A stretch of DNA of 64,000 nt, from positions 6,241,501-6,305,500 of the forward strand of contig RHDP01000001.1 in assembly GCA_003725745.1 (NCBI GenBank). The letters are read 5' to 3'. A program made the translations under genes and the position numbers. The notes beneath the pieces were generated by a model. That model worked only from the letters and a program-made list of their open reading frames with translations, searched no databases and was not told the DNA's origin. This DNA is from Streptomyces sp. I6. GTDB taxonomy: Bacteria > Actinomycetota > Actinomycetes > Streptomycetales > Streptomycetaceae. Positions 57,714-64,000 of the stretch are shown piece by piece (the stretch's first letter is position 1; every line of letters starts with the position of its first letter).

Positions 57714-58901
57714 TCAGTGCCCGGCCGCAGTGGTGAGGGGGTCGTGCTCGTGTGCGCAGCTCTCGTCGAAGCCGTAGGTGTCCCAGGCGGGGAAGGGGTC
57801 GGACGCGGGCGGAGCTTCGCCCTCCCGCATGAGGGAGCCGGCCAGGGCCGTCCGCAGCCGCTCCGCGTCCAGGTGGGTGCCGATGAACACGAGTTCCTGG
57901 GCGTGCGGGTGGCCGGTGTCACGCGCGGAGGCAGGCTCGAAGCGTGCCACGGAGCCGGCCTGGGACCACAGTCCCGTCACATGGGGCCGGCTGGCCAGCG
58001 TGAAGAAGCCCTTGGAGCGGAGGACCTGCCCGTGGGCGCCGCTGTCCAGTGCCTCCGTCACGAACGTCCACAGCCGCTCGGGATGGAAGGGCCTTGTGGA
58101 GCGGAAAACCGTGGAGGAGATGCCGTACTCCTCCGTCTCCGGGACATGGTCGCCGTTGAGTTCCCGCACCCAGCCCGGGGCCTGCTGGGCCCGTTCCAGG
58201 TCGAAGCGGCCTGTGCCCAGGATCTCGCCGACCGGGACGCGGCCGCGCACGGCCGGCACCACGCGGGCGGCCGGGTTGAGGCGGGCCAGGGTGGCCCGGA
58301 GCCGTTCGGCGGACGCGGTGTCGACGAGGTCGAGCTTGTTCAGGACGATGACGTCGGCGAACTCGATCTGGTCCATCAACAGGTCGCTGACCGTGCGTTC
58401 GTCGTCCTCGTACTGGTCCAGGCCCCGTGCGGCCAGTTCGTCGCCACCGTCCAGCTCGGGCAGGAAGTTGACGGCGTCCACGACCGTGACCATCGTATCC
58501 AGCCTGGCCAGGTCGCCGAGGGTGGCACCGTCGTCGCGGGCGAAGGCGAACGTGGCGGCCACCGGCATGGGCTCGGAGATGCCGGAGGACTCGATGAGGA
58601 GGTAGTCGAAACGCCCCTCGCGCGCCAGCCGGTCCACTTCCTCCAGCAGGTCGTCGCGCAGGGTGCAGCAGATGCATCCGTTGGTCATCTCGACCAGTCG
58701 TTCCTCGGTCCGCGACAGTGCCGCCTGGCCGCCGCGTACGAGGGTGGCGTCGATGTTGACTTCGCTCATGTCGTTGACGATGACGGCGACGCGCAGGCCC
58801 TCGCGGTTGGTGAGGACGTGGTTGAGCAGGGTGGTCTTGCCGGCACCGAGGAAGCCGGACAGCACGGTGACGGGAAGGCGGGGCGAGACGGTGTGGGCCA
58901 T
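57714..58901 (-). CDS. CobW/COG0523-family GTPase (zinc metallochaperone type)
   Basis: A 395-residue GTPase. Walker A is [20 protein letters not shown]. The metal-binding CxCC motif is [19 protein letters not shown]. Switch/Walker B is [20 protein letters not shown] and the base-recognition element is VIVLNKLDL. The C-terminal domain ends in [14 protein letters not shown], with extra metal ligands. COG0523 proteins that sit beside zinc-free ribosomal proteins deliver zinc to essential clients during scarcity. The ATG at 58901 lies six bases after the L32 stop, so it is cotranscribed with L32 behind a Zur-box candidate at 59125. It is intact. Confidence 0.92.
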   Translation of the reverse strand: MAHTVSPRLPVTVLSGFLGAGKTTLLNHVLTNREGLRVAVIVNDMSEVNIDATLVRGGQAALSRTEERLVEMTNGCICCTLRDDLLEEVDRLAREGRFDYLLIESSGISEPMPVAATFAFARDDGATLGDLARLDTMVTVVDAVNFLPELDGGDELAARGLDQYEDDERTVSDLLMDQIEFADVIVLNKLDLVDTASAERLRATLARLNPAARVVPAVRGRVPVGEILGTGRFDLERAQQAPGWVRELNGDHVPETEEYGISSTVFRSTRPFHPERLWTFVTEALDSGAHGQVLRSKGFFTLASRPHVTGLWSQAGSVARFEPASARDTGHPHAQELVFIGTHLDAERLRTALAGSLMREGEAPPASDPFPAWDTYGFDESCAHEHDPLTTAAGH

Positions 58902-58907
58902 GCGGTG

Positions 58908-59078
58908 TCAGCCTTCGGGGCGCAGCAGACCGCGCTCGTACGCCTTGGCCAGCCGTTGGGGGATCCGGTACGGCACTCCGTCCACCGTGACGGTCACCAG
59001 CTGAGGGCTCGAGGCCTTCCACTGCGCGCGACGATGGCGGGTGTTGCTGCGCGACATCTTGCGTTTGGGTACGGCCAT
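58908..59078 (-). CDS. rpmF: Ribosomal protein L32, zinc-free paralogue
   Basis: A 56-residue L32. It starts [20 protein letters not shown] with a GGAGG-type site upstream and ends [15 protein letters not shown]. The zinc-binding cysteines of canonical L32 are absent. It is the first gene of the L32-CobW operon. Its small size makes it easy to overlook. Confidence 0.93.
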   Translation of the reverse strand: MAVPKRKMSRSNTRHRRAQWKASSPQLVTVTVDGVPYRIPQRLAKAYERGLLRPEG

Positions 59079-59124
59079 GAGGACCTCCGGGTGCGGGCGG
59101 TGTGCGGTGAGTGCAGACGATACA

Positions 59125-59139
59125 TGAAAATGGATGTCA
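59125..59139. promoter_or_regulatory. Zur-box candidate upstream of L32-CobW
   Basis: TGAAAATGGATGTCA, within ATGAAAATGGATGTCATTAT, 46 bases upstream of the L32 start codon. It resembles the TGAAAATGATTTTCA core of actinobacterial Zur boxes. Its position fits zinc repression of the L32-CobW operon. Confidence 0.6.
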
Positions 59140-59243
59140 TTATGCTGGAGGGGGGAGTCGAGGTCTCTGCCGTCGGCAGCTCACCGTGCCAAGGCCCGGT
59201 TCCGAGGCGCGGTGCGCTGCCGACGCCGAGCGCGGCAGACGAT

Positions 59244-59545
59244 CTGCCGCTCCACATCGTCTGGTCCGGGCGGACGGGCTATAGCCTGGACCGTCCGAAG
59301 TCCCGCATGACGCTCTACCGGACCGTCCTCGCCGAAGGACTGCGCGAGGACCTGGTGACCCTCCTGCACCACCGGTTGCTCGCCGAGCAGTGGCCCGTGC
59401 TGCGGCGCTTGATCAGTCCCTGCATCCGCGAGGTCTGGGAAAACGCCTTTCCCGAGCTGCTCCGCACCGCTCCGGCCGACACGACCGCCGCGTGAAGCTC
59501 ACTCCGCTGCACGAGCGTCTCCTCGCCGACATCCTCGACCTCGGC
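59244..59545 (+). repeat. 302-bp direct duplication, left copy (5'-truncated gene copy)
   Basis: Bases 59244-59545 recur at 59754-60055 (offset 510) with only about three differences seen by eye. The left copy carries residues LPLHIVWSGRT onward of the gene at 59643 and its stop at 59493-59495, plus the first codons of the following toxin gene. It lacks the gene's N-terminus and start, so it is a dead partial copy. The left junction falls just after the L32 promoter region. Confidence 0.9.
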
Positions 59546-59642
59546 CTCCCGGCAGATCGAGGAAGGGCGGGTGCCCGCCCGACGTACGACAGGGGACCCC
59601 GGATCCGCCATGCCGCCGCCTCCCAGCAGTGATACTGGATGC

Positions 59643-60005
59643 ATGGACACGACGACCACCGCGCCCCGCGCCGAGGTGCTGCGGGACCGCTATCGCAGCC
59701 GACTGCCCGAGCGCTTGCAGAAGCTGGCCGGTCCCGTCGAGGGCAACGTGGACCTGCCGCTCCACATCGTCTGGTCCGGGCGGACCAGCTATAGCCTGGA
59801 CCGTCCGAAGTCCCGCATGACGCTCTACCGGACCGTCCTCGCCGAAGGACTGCGCGAGGACCTGGTGACCCTCCTGCACCACCGGTTGCTCGCCGAGCAG
59901 TGGCCCGTGCTGCGGCGCTTGATCAGTCCCTGCATCCGCGAGGTCTGGGAAAACGCCTTTCCCGAGCTGCTCCGCACCGCTCCGGCCGACACGACCGCCG
60001 CGTGA
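59643..60005 (+). CDS. Partner protein of an AbiEii-type toxin gene
   Basis: A 120-residue protein from the ATG at 59643 (MDTTTTAPRAEVLRDRYRSR). It contains LPLHIVWSGRTSYSLDRPKS and REDLVTLLHHRLLAEQWPVL and ends TAPADTTAA. It has no recognised domain. It overlaps the start of an AbiEii-like nucleotidyltransferase gene by GTGA, the usual coupling of type IV toxin-antitoxin genes, so an antitoxin or regulatory role is plausible. It is not an obvious AbiEi protein, because the winged-helix region is not seen. A partial copy lies 510 bases upstream. Confidence 0.65.
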   Translation: MDTTTTAPRAEVLRDRYRSRLPERLQKLAGPVEGNVDLPLHIVWSGRTSYSLDRPKSRMTLYRTVLAEGLREDLVTLLHHRLLAEQWPVLRRLISPCIREVWENAFPELLRTAPADTTAA

Positions 60006-60417
60006 AGCTCACTCCGCTGCACGAGCGTCTCCTCGCCGACATCCTCGACCTCGGCTCCCCCTACCCCTGGTCCTCACCGGCGGATACGCCGTGCAGGCCC
60101 ACGGCCTGGTCGAACGCTTCAGCCGTGACCTCGACGTCGCTACCGAGAACCGACCGCGGTACCGTCCGCGACCTCATCGACGTCCAGGCTGCCTCCCGCC
60201 ACCGCTCCACCGCGACCTCGAGTCCCTGGGCCGCCGTCGCGCCCACGACGAGTTCAGCCTCGAAGACCTCAGGGACTGGCTGATCGGCGCGGACTGGTAC
60301 GAGGATGAGGACTACACCGCGTACGGGCTCACCTCCCGGCAGATCGAAGAACTCAAGACGTGGGCGCTGGAGTGGGCGCAGGATCTGGGTGCGCGGATCC
60401 ATGACGAGAACGCCTGA
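60002..60417 (+). pseudogene. AbiEii-type nucleotidyltransferase toxin gene with internal deletion
   Basis: It starts at the GTG at 60002 (KLTPLHERLLADILDLGSPY). After a shift near 60068 it reads LVLTGGYAVQAHGLVERFSR and DLDVATENR, the GG...DxD nucleotidyltransferase core. It then jumps to sequence that in complete relatives lies much later: TVRDLIDVQAASRHRST, ESLGRRRAHDEFSLEDL and the end WAQDLGARIHDENA. The normal middle of about 90 residues, containing the later catalytic residues, is missing at about 60155. The toxin should be inactive. AbiEii enzymes block translation by modifying tRNA acceptor ends. Confidence 0.7.
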
Positions 60418-60565
60418 GAGGCGGTCATCGCGTCCGTCTCTTCTACCGCCGTTGCAACGAGACGATGCGGTGTGGTCAGCACGTTCCAACCCGGAGTCGT
60501 TCACGGTGGGTGGTTGCCTTGCACGGCGGATGTGCATGGCGGCCGCGCGATACCCCGCAGTGGAT

Positions 60566-60928
60566 TCACGGCGAAACCGGGCTGCGGTAGCGGTCAAACA
60601 CTGCGTCCCGCTCCCACTCCCAGGTCCAGTCCGGGTCCCGACGGTGGAACTCGGTAATGGCCAGCTCGAAGAATTGGTCGGAAGGCTTCCGGCTGGATCC
60701 ATTGACTACCAGCGCTGACAGCATCGGCTCGGGACCGGTGCTGTCCCGGCGGCAGACGTCTGAGAGCAGAAGCGACATCATCCGGCCGTGGTAGTGCACC
60801 CGGTGCTCCGGTGCCACGGCCTCGCTCAGCGCCTTGTAGGTGTCGGTCCGGCCCTCTCGGGCCCACCCCTTCAGAATCGCTACCATGGCGTCCCGGGCAG
60901 CCATGTAGTCCGCGTCTCCACTCTTCAT
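60566..60928 (-). CDS. Hypothetical protein, 120 residues
   Basis: From the ATG at 60928, with GGAGGGGGCTCAC in front, it reads MKSGDADYMAARDAMVAILK, GRTDTYKALSEAVAPEHRVH and RRDPDWTWEWERDAVFDRYR. It is intact, mixed alpha/beta in appearance and cytosolic. No family is recognised. It lies inside the decaying island, between the AbiEii remnant and the integrase remnant, so it is probably accessory. Confidence 0.7.
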   Translation of the reverse strand: MKSGDADYMAARDAMVAILKGWAREGRTDTYKALSEAVAPEHRVHYHGRMMSLLLSDVCRRDSTGPEPMLSALVVNGSSRKPSDQFFELAITEFHRRDPDWTWEWERDAVFDRYRSPVSP

Positions 60929-61129
60929 GTGAGCCCCCTCCAGCCGACTGGAGCGACACGGTATCGAGTCGGGGCGGGTGCCGAGGTCGGATCCGAGAAG
61001 TTGCCCGCGCGCCGCCTCGGAGACGGGGGAGCGGGGACGTCCACCGCTACGTCCGGCTCGCCCTTCGACAATGTTCGTGCCGCCTCCTACGATCGCCGCT
61101 GATCAGCCCGCAGTAACGGAGGGGGTGTG

Positions 61130-61299
61130 ATGGACGGGATCCGTTCCTCCAGTGGCGCCGTAGGTTCGCCCGAGCCGCTGACGACCTCGCCAGTGACCTC
61201 GAACGCGGGCAGTGGCCCGAGCCCACCTGCACGCCCGAGGAGCTTGTTCTTCATCTCGCCATTCGTGACCCGGGCGACCGCGAGGTTGAAGACGCATGA
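61130..61299 (+). CDS. Small hypothetical protein, probable frameshift
   Basis: An ATG at 61130 follows GGAGGGGGTGTG. With one base restored in the GGG run near 61137 the protein reads MDGDPFLQWRRRFARAADDL followed by ERGQWPEPTCTPEELVLHLA and ends PGDREVEDA (about 56 residues). The composition and codon pattern are protein-like. A further ATG overlaps its stop but opens only 15 codons. No family is recognised. Confidence 0.45.
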
Positions 61300-61695
61300 G
61301 TCGCCGGGCATTCCCGGAGGATTGTCCAAACAGGCGTCGGTGACGGCACGAAAGCCCAGGTGAGGGCCCGTATCGCCTGACCGGGGCGATGTTCCTCGCA
61401 AACATCGTTCGGCGCGTGCCGGTGTACAGTCGAGACCGCCCTTGACCTGCAAGAAGCGGGCAGGGAGCCGTCTCAGAGGAGTCCAAAGTGCTGCGTACTC
61501 TGTTCAAGTCCAAGATCTAGCGTTTGGGTATTTCCGCAGGTCAGGTCCCTGATCGTGGCCTCCAGGTCAGCAAACGGTCAGCATCGGGTCGGTCGGTGTC
61601 CGGCTTACTGACCTGCTCCTGTGGCAGGGGCCTGCTGTGCCGCCCGGCGCCCTGCTCGGAAGGCTTGATGCGTGGCTCGACAGCTCGCTCATGGG
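61300..61695. other. Region upstream of the integrase remnant
   Basis: About 395 bases. Nothing intact is visible. Several short interrupted frames (for example LTGAMFLANIVRRVPVYS near 61375-61430) suggest that parts of another gene were lost here. Confidence 0.4.
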
Positions 61696-62218
61696 ATGGG
61701 GTCGTTCTTCAAGGAGTGCGGTTGTTCCAGGCCGACCCGCTGCCCGCACCCGTACACGATTCGGTTCCGGGACGCTCTCGGCAAGCAACGTGAAGAAGCC
61801 GGCTACGACACGCAGGACGATGCGATCGAGCGTCTCACGCAGATTTACGCGGAGAAGAAGACAACGGCACCATCCGTCGCCGGGTTCGGCGATGGAGCGG
61901 TACGAGGAGAAGCGTGGCACCACGAAGGAGGGCTATCTGCTGCGCGGTCCGAGCGGCTACTACACCGAGCCGATGGAACGCCGCCGCGTGCAGAAGCTCT
62001 TCAAGGACCTGCCTGCAAAGGACGGTGTCGGCATGTACGGCTTCCGGCACTACTTCGCCTCGAACGCGCTCGGGAACGGGATACCGATCACCGACGTGGC
62101 GGAATGGATGGGCCACAAGTCGATCGAGGAGACGTACCGCACCTACCGGCATCTGATGCCGGGGAGCATCACCAAGGCCGCCCGCATCCTGGACGCCGGC
62201 CTGTGGGACGCGGCCTGA
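61696..62218 (+). pseudogene. Tyrosine-recombinase phage-type integrase with large internal deletion
   Basis: The N-terminus is well preserved: MGSFFKECGCSRPTRCPHPY, FRDALGKQREEAGYDTQDDA and IERLTQIYAEKKTTAPS. The sequence then jumps, in a different frame, to the C-terminal catalytic region: MERYEEKRGTTKEGYLLRGP, FKDLPAKDGVGMYGFRHYFA, DVAEWMGHKSIEETYRTYRH and the end LDAGLWDAA. The core-binding domain and the first catalytic arginine, some 250 residues in full-length relatives, are missing at about 61890. The tyrosine and the HxxR-type region remain. The enzyme is certainly inactive. It marks an old prophage or integrative element. Confidence 0.85.
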
Positions 62219-62682
62219 GGCCGCAGCAAAGCCTGTCGGGGCTGCCCTCCGGTTTGGGCTGCAGCGGCACCACATGGCACAGGTTGTAAAGACCCTCCAG
62301 GGGCGTCTATGCCGGTCCAACGCGGGCATGGAATTGCAGGGCAGAGCCACTTGGTCCGGGAACGTCTGCCCAGTTGGTGATGGCTGTGTGATACGCGGGT
62401 GATACGGAGAGGCTCCCCTCGAGGTCCGTCCTGGCGGGATCTCTGCGCGGATCAGTGAGACGGCGAAGCCGCACCGGAGCACTCCGGTGCGGCTTCGCCG
62501 TGTGATCGAACGCGCTGGCGCGCACGACGCGGTCGGTGACTCGTGCGGTCCGTGTGACTGTGGCTCTTTCGTGTGCCTGATTTGCGAACACATCCGCTCA
62601 TCCGTCCGTACGAGGGGAGCGCGCCCCTTCCAGCGCGACCGGATCGTGTGAGCGCAGGAGCGGGAATGGCCGGATCGACTAG
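62219..62682. other. Intergenic region before the IS element
   Basis: About 460 bases holding the terminator hairpin at 62461-62500 and no supported gene. The sequence immediately left of the IS element does not contain the missing N-terminus of the PaiB-like gene found on its right side. Confidence 0.5.
62461..62500. terminator. Perfect 19-bp hairpin, bidirectional terminator
   Basis: CGGCGAAGCCGCACCGGAG and its exact reverse complement are separated by CA. It lies 243 bases after the integrase remnant. Confidence 0.8.
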
Positions 62683-63594
62683 GTTCTGTCTCTTTGGTCA
62701 GCGTCGGGTCCAGATGAGGATGCCCGCGAGGTGGAGTGCGGCCTGGTAGGCGATCGCGAGCTTGTCGGTTCGTGTGGCCAGGCCGCGCCACTGCTTGAGA
62801 CGGTTGATGCACCGCTCGACGCTGTTCCGCTGCTTGTATGCCTCGTTGCCGAAGCCGGGCGGACGGCCACCGAGTCGGCCTCGCCGCAGGCGGTGGCCGA
62901 CTTGGTCGGACGGTTGCGGGATGACCGCACGGATGCCCCGGCGCCGCAGGTGGGCGCGGATGGCACGGGAGGAATACGCGCGGTCGGCGAGAACGGCCAG
63001 GGGCCGGGTCCGGGGCCTGCCCGGGCCGGTGCGGGGCACGCGGATGCGGGACATCACCGTCTCGAAGGCGGGCGCGTCACCTGCCTGGCCTGCGGTGACG
63101 GTGAAGGCGAGGGGCCGTGCGCGGCCGTCCGCGGCCAGGTGGACCTTGGTGCTCAGCCCGCTGCGGGAGCGTCCGAGCGCGTGATCGGCGGGCTCGCCGC
63201 AGTGAGCCGCCCCCTTTTGAGTGCTCCGGCGGCGTGCTGGTGGGCCCGGACGACCGTGGAGTCCACCGACACCGTCCAGTCGATGTCGTCGTCGGCGTCC
63301 GCCGCCGCCAGGACGGCGGCGAGGATCATCTCCCAGGTGCCGTCGACGGCCCATCTGATCAGCCGCTTGTGAGCGGTCTGAAATGAGCCGAGCTCGTCGG
63401 GCAGGTCCCGCCAGGGCGAGTTGGTGCGGTACTTCCACGCGATGGCCTCGAGCGTGCGGCGGTGGTCGTCCCACCGCCGTCCGCGGACCGGATCGGCCGG
63501 CATCAGCGGCTCGATCCGGTCCCACATCGCATCACTGATCACTAATCGGACAGACACATCCGATCAACTGACCAACCCATCAAAGAGACGCGCG
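62683..63594. mobile_element. IS5-family insertion sequence (IS427-like)
   Basis: An element of about 912 bp carrying one transposase in two overlapping frames. The left end has GTTCTGTCTCTTTGGTCAG. The right end, read inward on the minus strand, has CGCGCGTCTCTTTGATGGG and then TTGGTCAG, so the ends share GTCTCTTTG and GGTCAG. CTAG lies directly outside both ends (62679-62682 and 63595-63598), consistent with target duplication at a CTAG/TA site. Exact ends are uncertain by a few bases. Confidence 0.8.
62698..63557 (-). CDS. IS5-family transposase, two frames joined by probable -1 frameshift
   Basis: The first frame begins MSVRLVISDAMWDRIEPLMP (ATG at 63557) and contains WKYRTNSPWRDLPDELGSFQ and the first catalytic Asp in TVSVDSTVVRAHQHAAGA. 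The second frame continues SGLSTKVHLAADGRARPLAF, ADRAYSSRAIRAHLRRRGIR (second Asp) and RNSVERCINRLKQWRGLATR (catalytic Glu), ending GILIWTRR. The frames overlap at CTCAAAAGGGGGCGG, near 63215, where slipping back one base joins them, as in IS427-group elements. The product moves the element by cut-and-paste. Confidence 0.88.
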
Positions 63595-63596
63595 CT

Positions 63597-64000
63597 AGCC
63601 CTACGGCAAGCTGCGCGGGCATCTCTCGCGGGGCAACCCGATCTGTGAGGCGCTGGCCTGCACGTCGAGGTGGTGGTGGCTTTCCTGGGCCCCAGCGCCT
63701 ACATCTCGCCCGACCACTACGCCTCCCAGCCGCACTTCCCGACCTGGGCGTACGCGGCCGTGCACGTCACGGGTCGGCCGCGGCTGCTGGACGAGGTGCG
63801 CCCATGCGCCGGCTGGACGACCTGATCGAGGACCAGGAGAGCCGGCTCGCACCGAAGCAGCCCTGGTCGCTGCCGCGCCGGGCGAGCGCGCTGTTCGACG
63901 AGTACCTGCGGCTCATCCAGGGTTCGAGATCCCGATCGGGCACATCGACGGCGTGTACAAGCTTGGCCAGAACAAGTCCCCGGCCGACATGGCCTCCCAG
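63597..64000 (+). CDS. PaiB-like FMN-binding regulator, 5' truncated by IS and 3' beyond window
   Basis: Directly after the IS the sequence reads PYGKLRGHLSRGNPICEALA. After a shift near 63655 it continues LHVEVVVAFLGPSAYISPDH and PHFPTWAYAAVHVTGRPRLL. After further shifts near 63805 and 63925 come RRLDDLIEDQESRLAP and EIPIGHIDGVYKLGQNKSPA. This matches the FMN-binding split-barrel protein PaiB (RGHVARANP, AYVSPSWY, PTWNYxxVHAHG, EIPIxRLEGKxKLSQN). About the first 60 residues are missing, replaced by the IS. The gene continues past position 64000. It is probably inactive. Confidence 0.75.

Noticed and set aside
57354-59495. 713-codon plus-strand frame opposite the CobW and L32 genes
   Set aside because: It is a shadow of the minus-strand CobW/L32 operon; only its last 85 codons correspond to real sequence, the partial copy of the AbiEii partner gene.

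Overview
The window is high-GC actinobacterial DNA and is most consistent with a Streptomyces chromosome. The reasons are GC-ending codons, frequent GTG/TTG starts behind GGAGG-type ribosome binding sites, two tRNA-Pro(GGG) genes, a SigB-type sigma/partner-switch gene set, a LAL-type LuxR regulator, actinobacterial small families (DUF6343-, DUF309- and DUF350-like) and a zinc-free ribosomal protein set.

Layout. 0-2.5 kb: the end of an ATP-grasp peptide-maturase-like gene, facing a two-subunit transketolase operon preceded by a MerR-type dyad. 2.6-13.3 kb: a segment bracketed by two identical tRNA-Pro(GGG) genes, holding two DHA2-type drug exporters, a large LuxR regulator, a secreted subtilisin-like protease, a DoxX protein and a DUF309 protein. 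An integrase relic lies just 3' of the second tRNA. 13.9-17 kb: phosphopantetheinyl transferase, metallophosphoesterase, a cyclic-nucleotide-binding protein and a small protein resembling eukaryotic RhoGDI. 17.4-27.2 kb: a stress-signalling block (STAS protein, HATPase protein, HAMP-repeat hybrid kinase, PP2C phosphatase with sensor domains, CBS and PRC-barrel proteins, SigB-like sigma factor). 27.7-35.3 kb: membrane and regulatory housekeeping genes. 35.5-38.9 kb: a pterin-type operon (FolE2, exporter, PTPS/QueD-like, one unknown). 39.4-45.2 kb: a mobile-looking region with a TetR regulator, an ISAzo13-type transposase relic and a tandem pair of secreted ETX/MTX2-type pore-forming proteins. 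45.3-49.4 kb: a three-gene PLP/sulfur operon (Y4yA-like decarboxylase, cysteine synthase-rhodanese fusion, SufS-like desulfurase), followed by a methyltransferase with a Zur-like box in front. 50.8-53.1 kb: a fused FAD oxidoreductase-methyltransferase, divergent from an XRE-cupin regulator. 54.4-59.1 kb: a metal-homeostasis block (CmtR-like sensor, CDF exporter, His-rich protein, zinc-free L33/L28/S14, CobW GTPase, L32) with Zur-box candidates. 59.2-64 kb: a decaying island (302-bp duplication, AbiEii-type toxin gene and integrase both with internal deletions, an IS5-family element, a 5'-truncated PaiB-like gene).

A general caution: roughly half of the recognisable genes contain one to three single-base frameshifts, mostly in G/C runs, while their protein sequence continues intact in the next frame. 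Many genes are undamaged and conserved essential-type proteins are among those hit, so uncorrected sequencing indels are the simplest explanation for most of them. I therefore call these genes as CDS with a frameshift, and reserve pseudogene for genes that have also lost internal or terminal parts.
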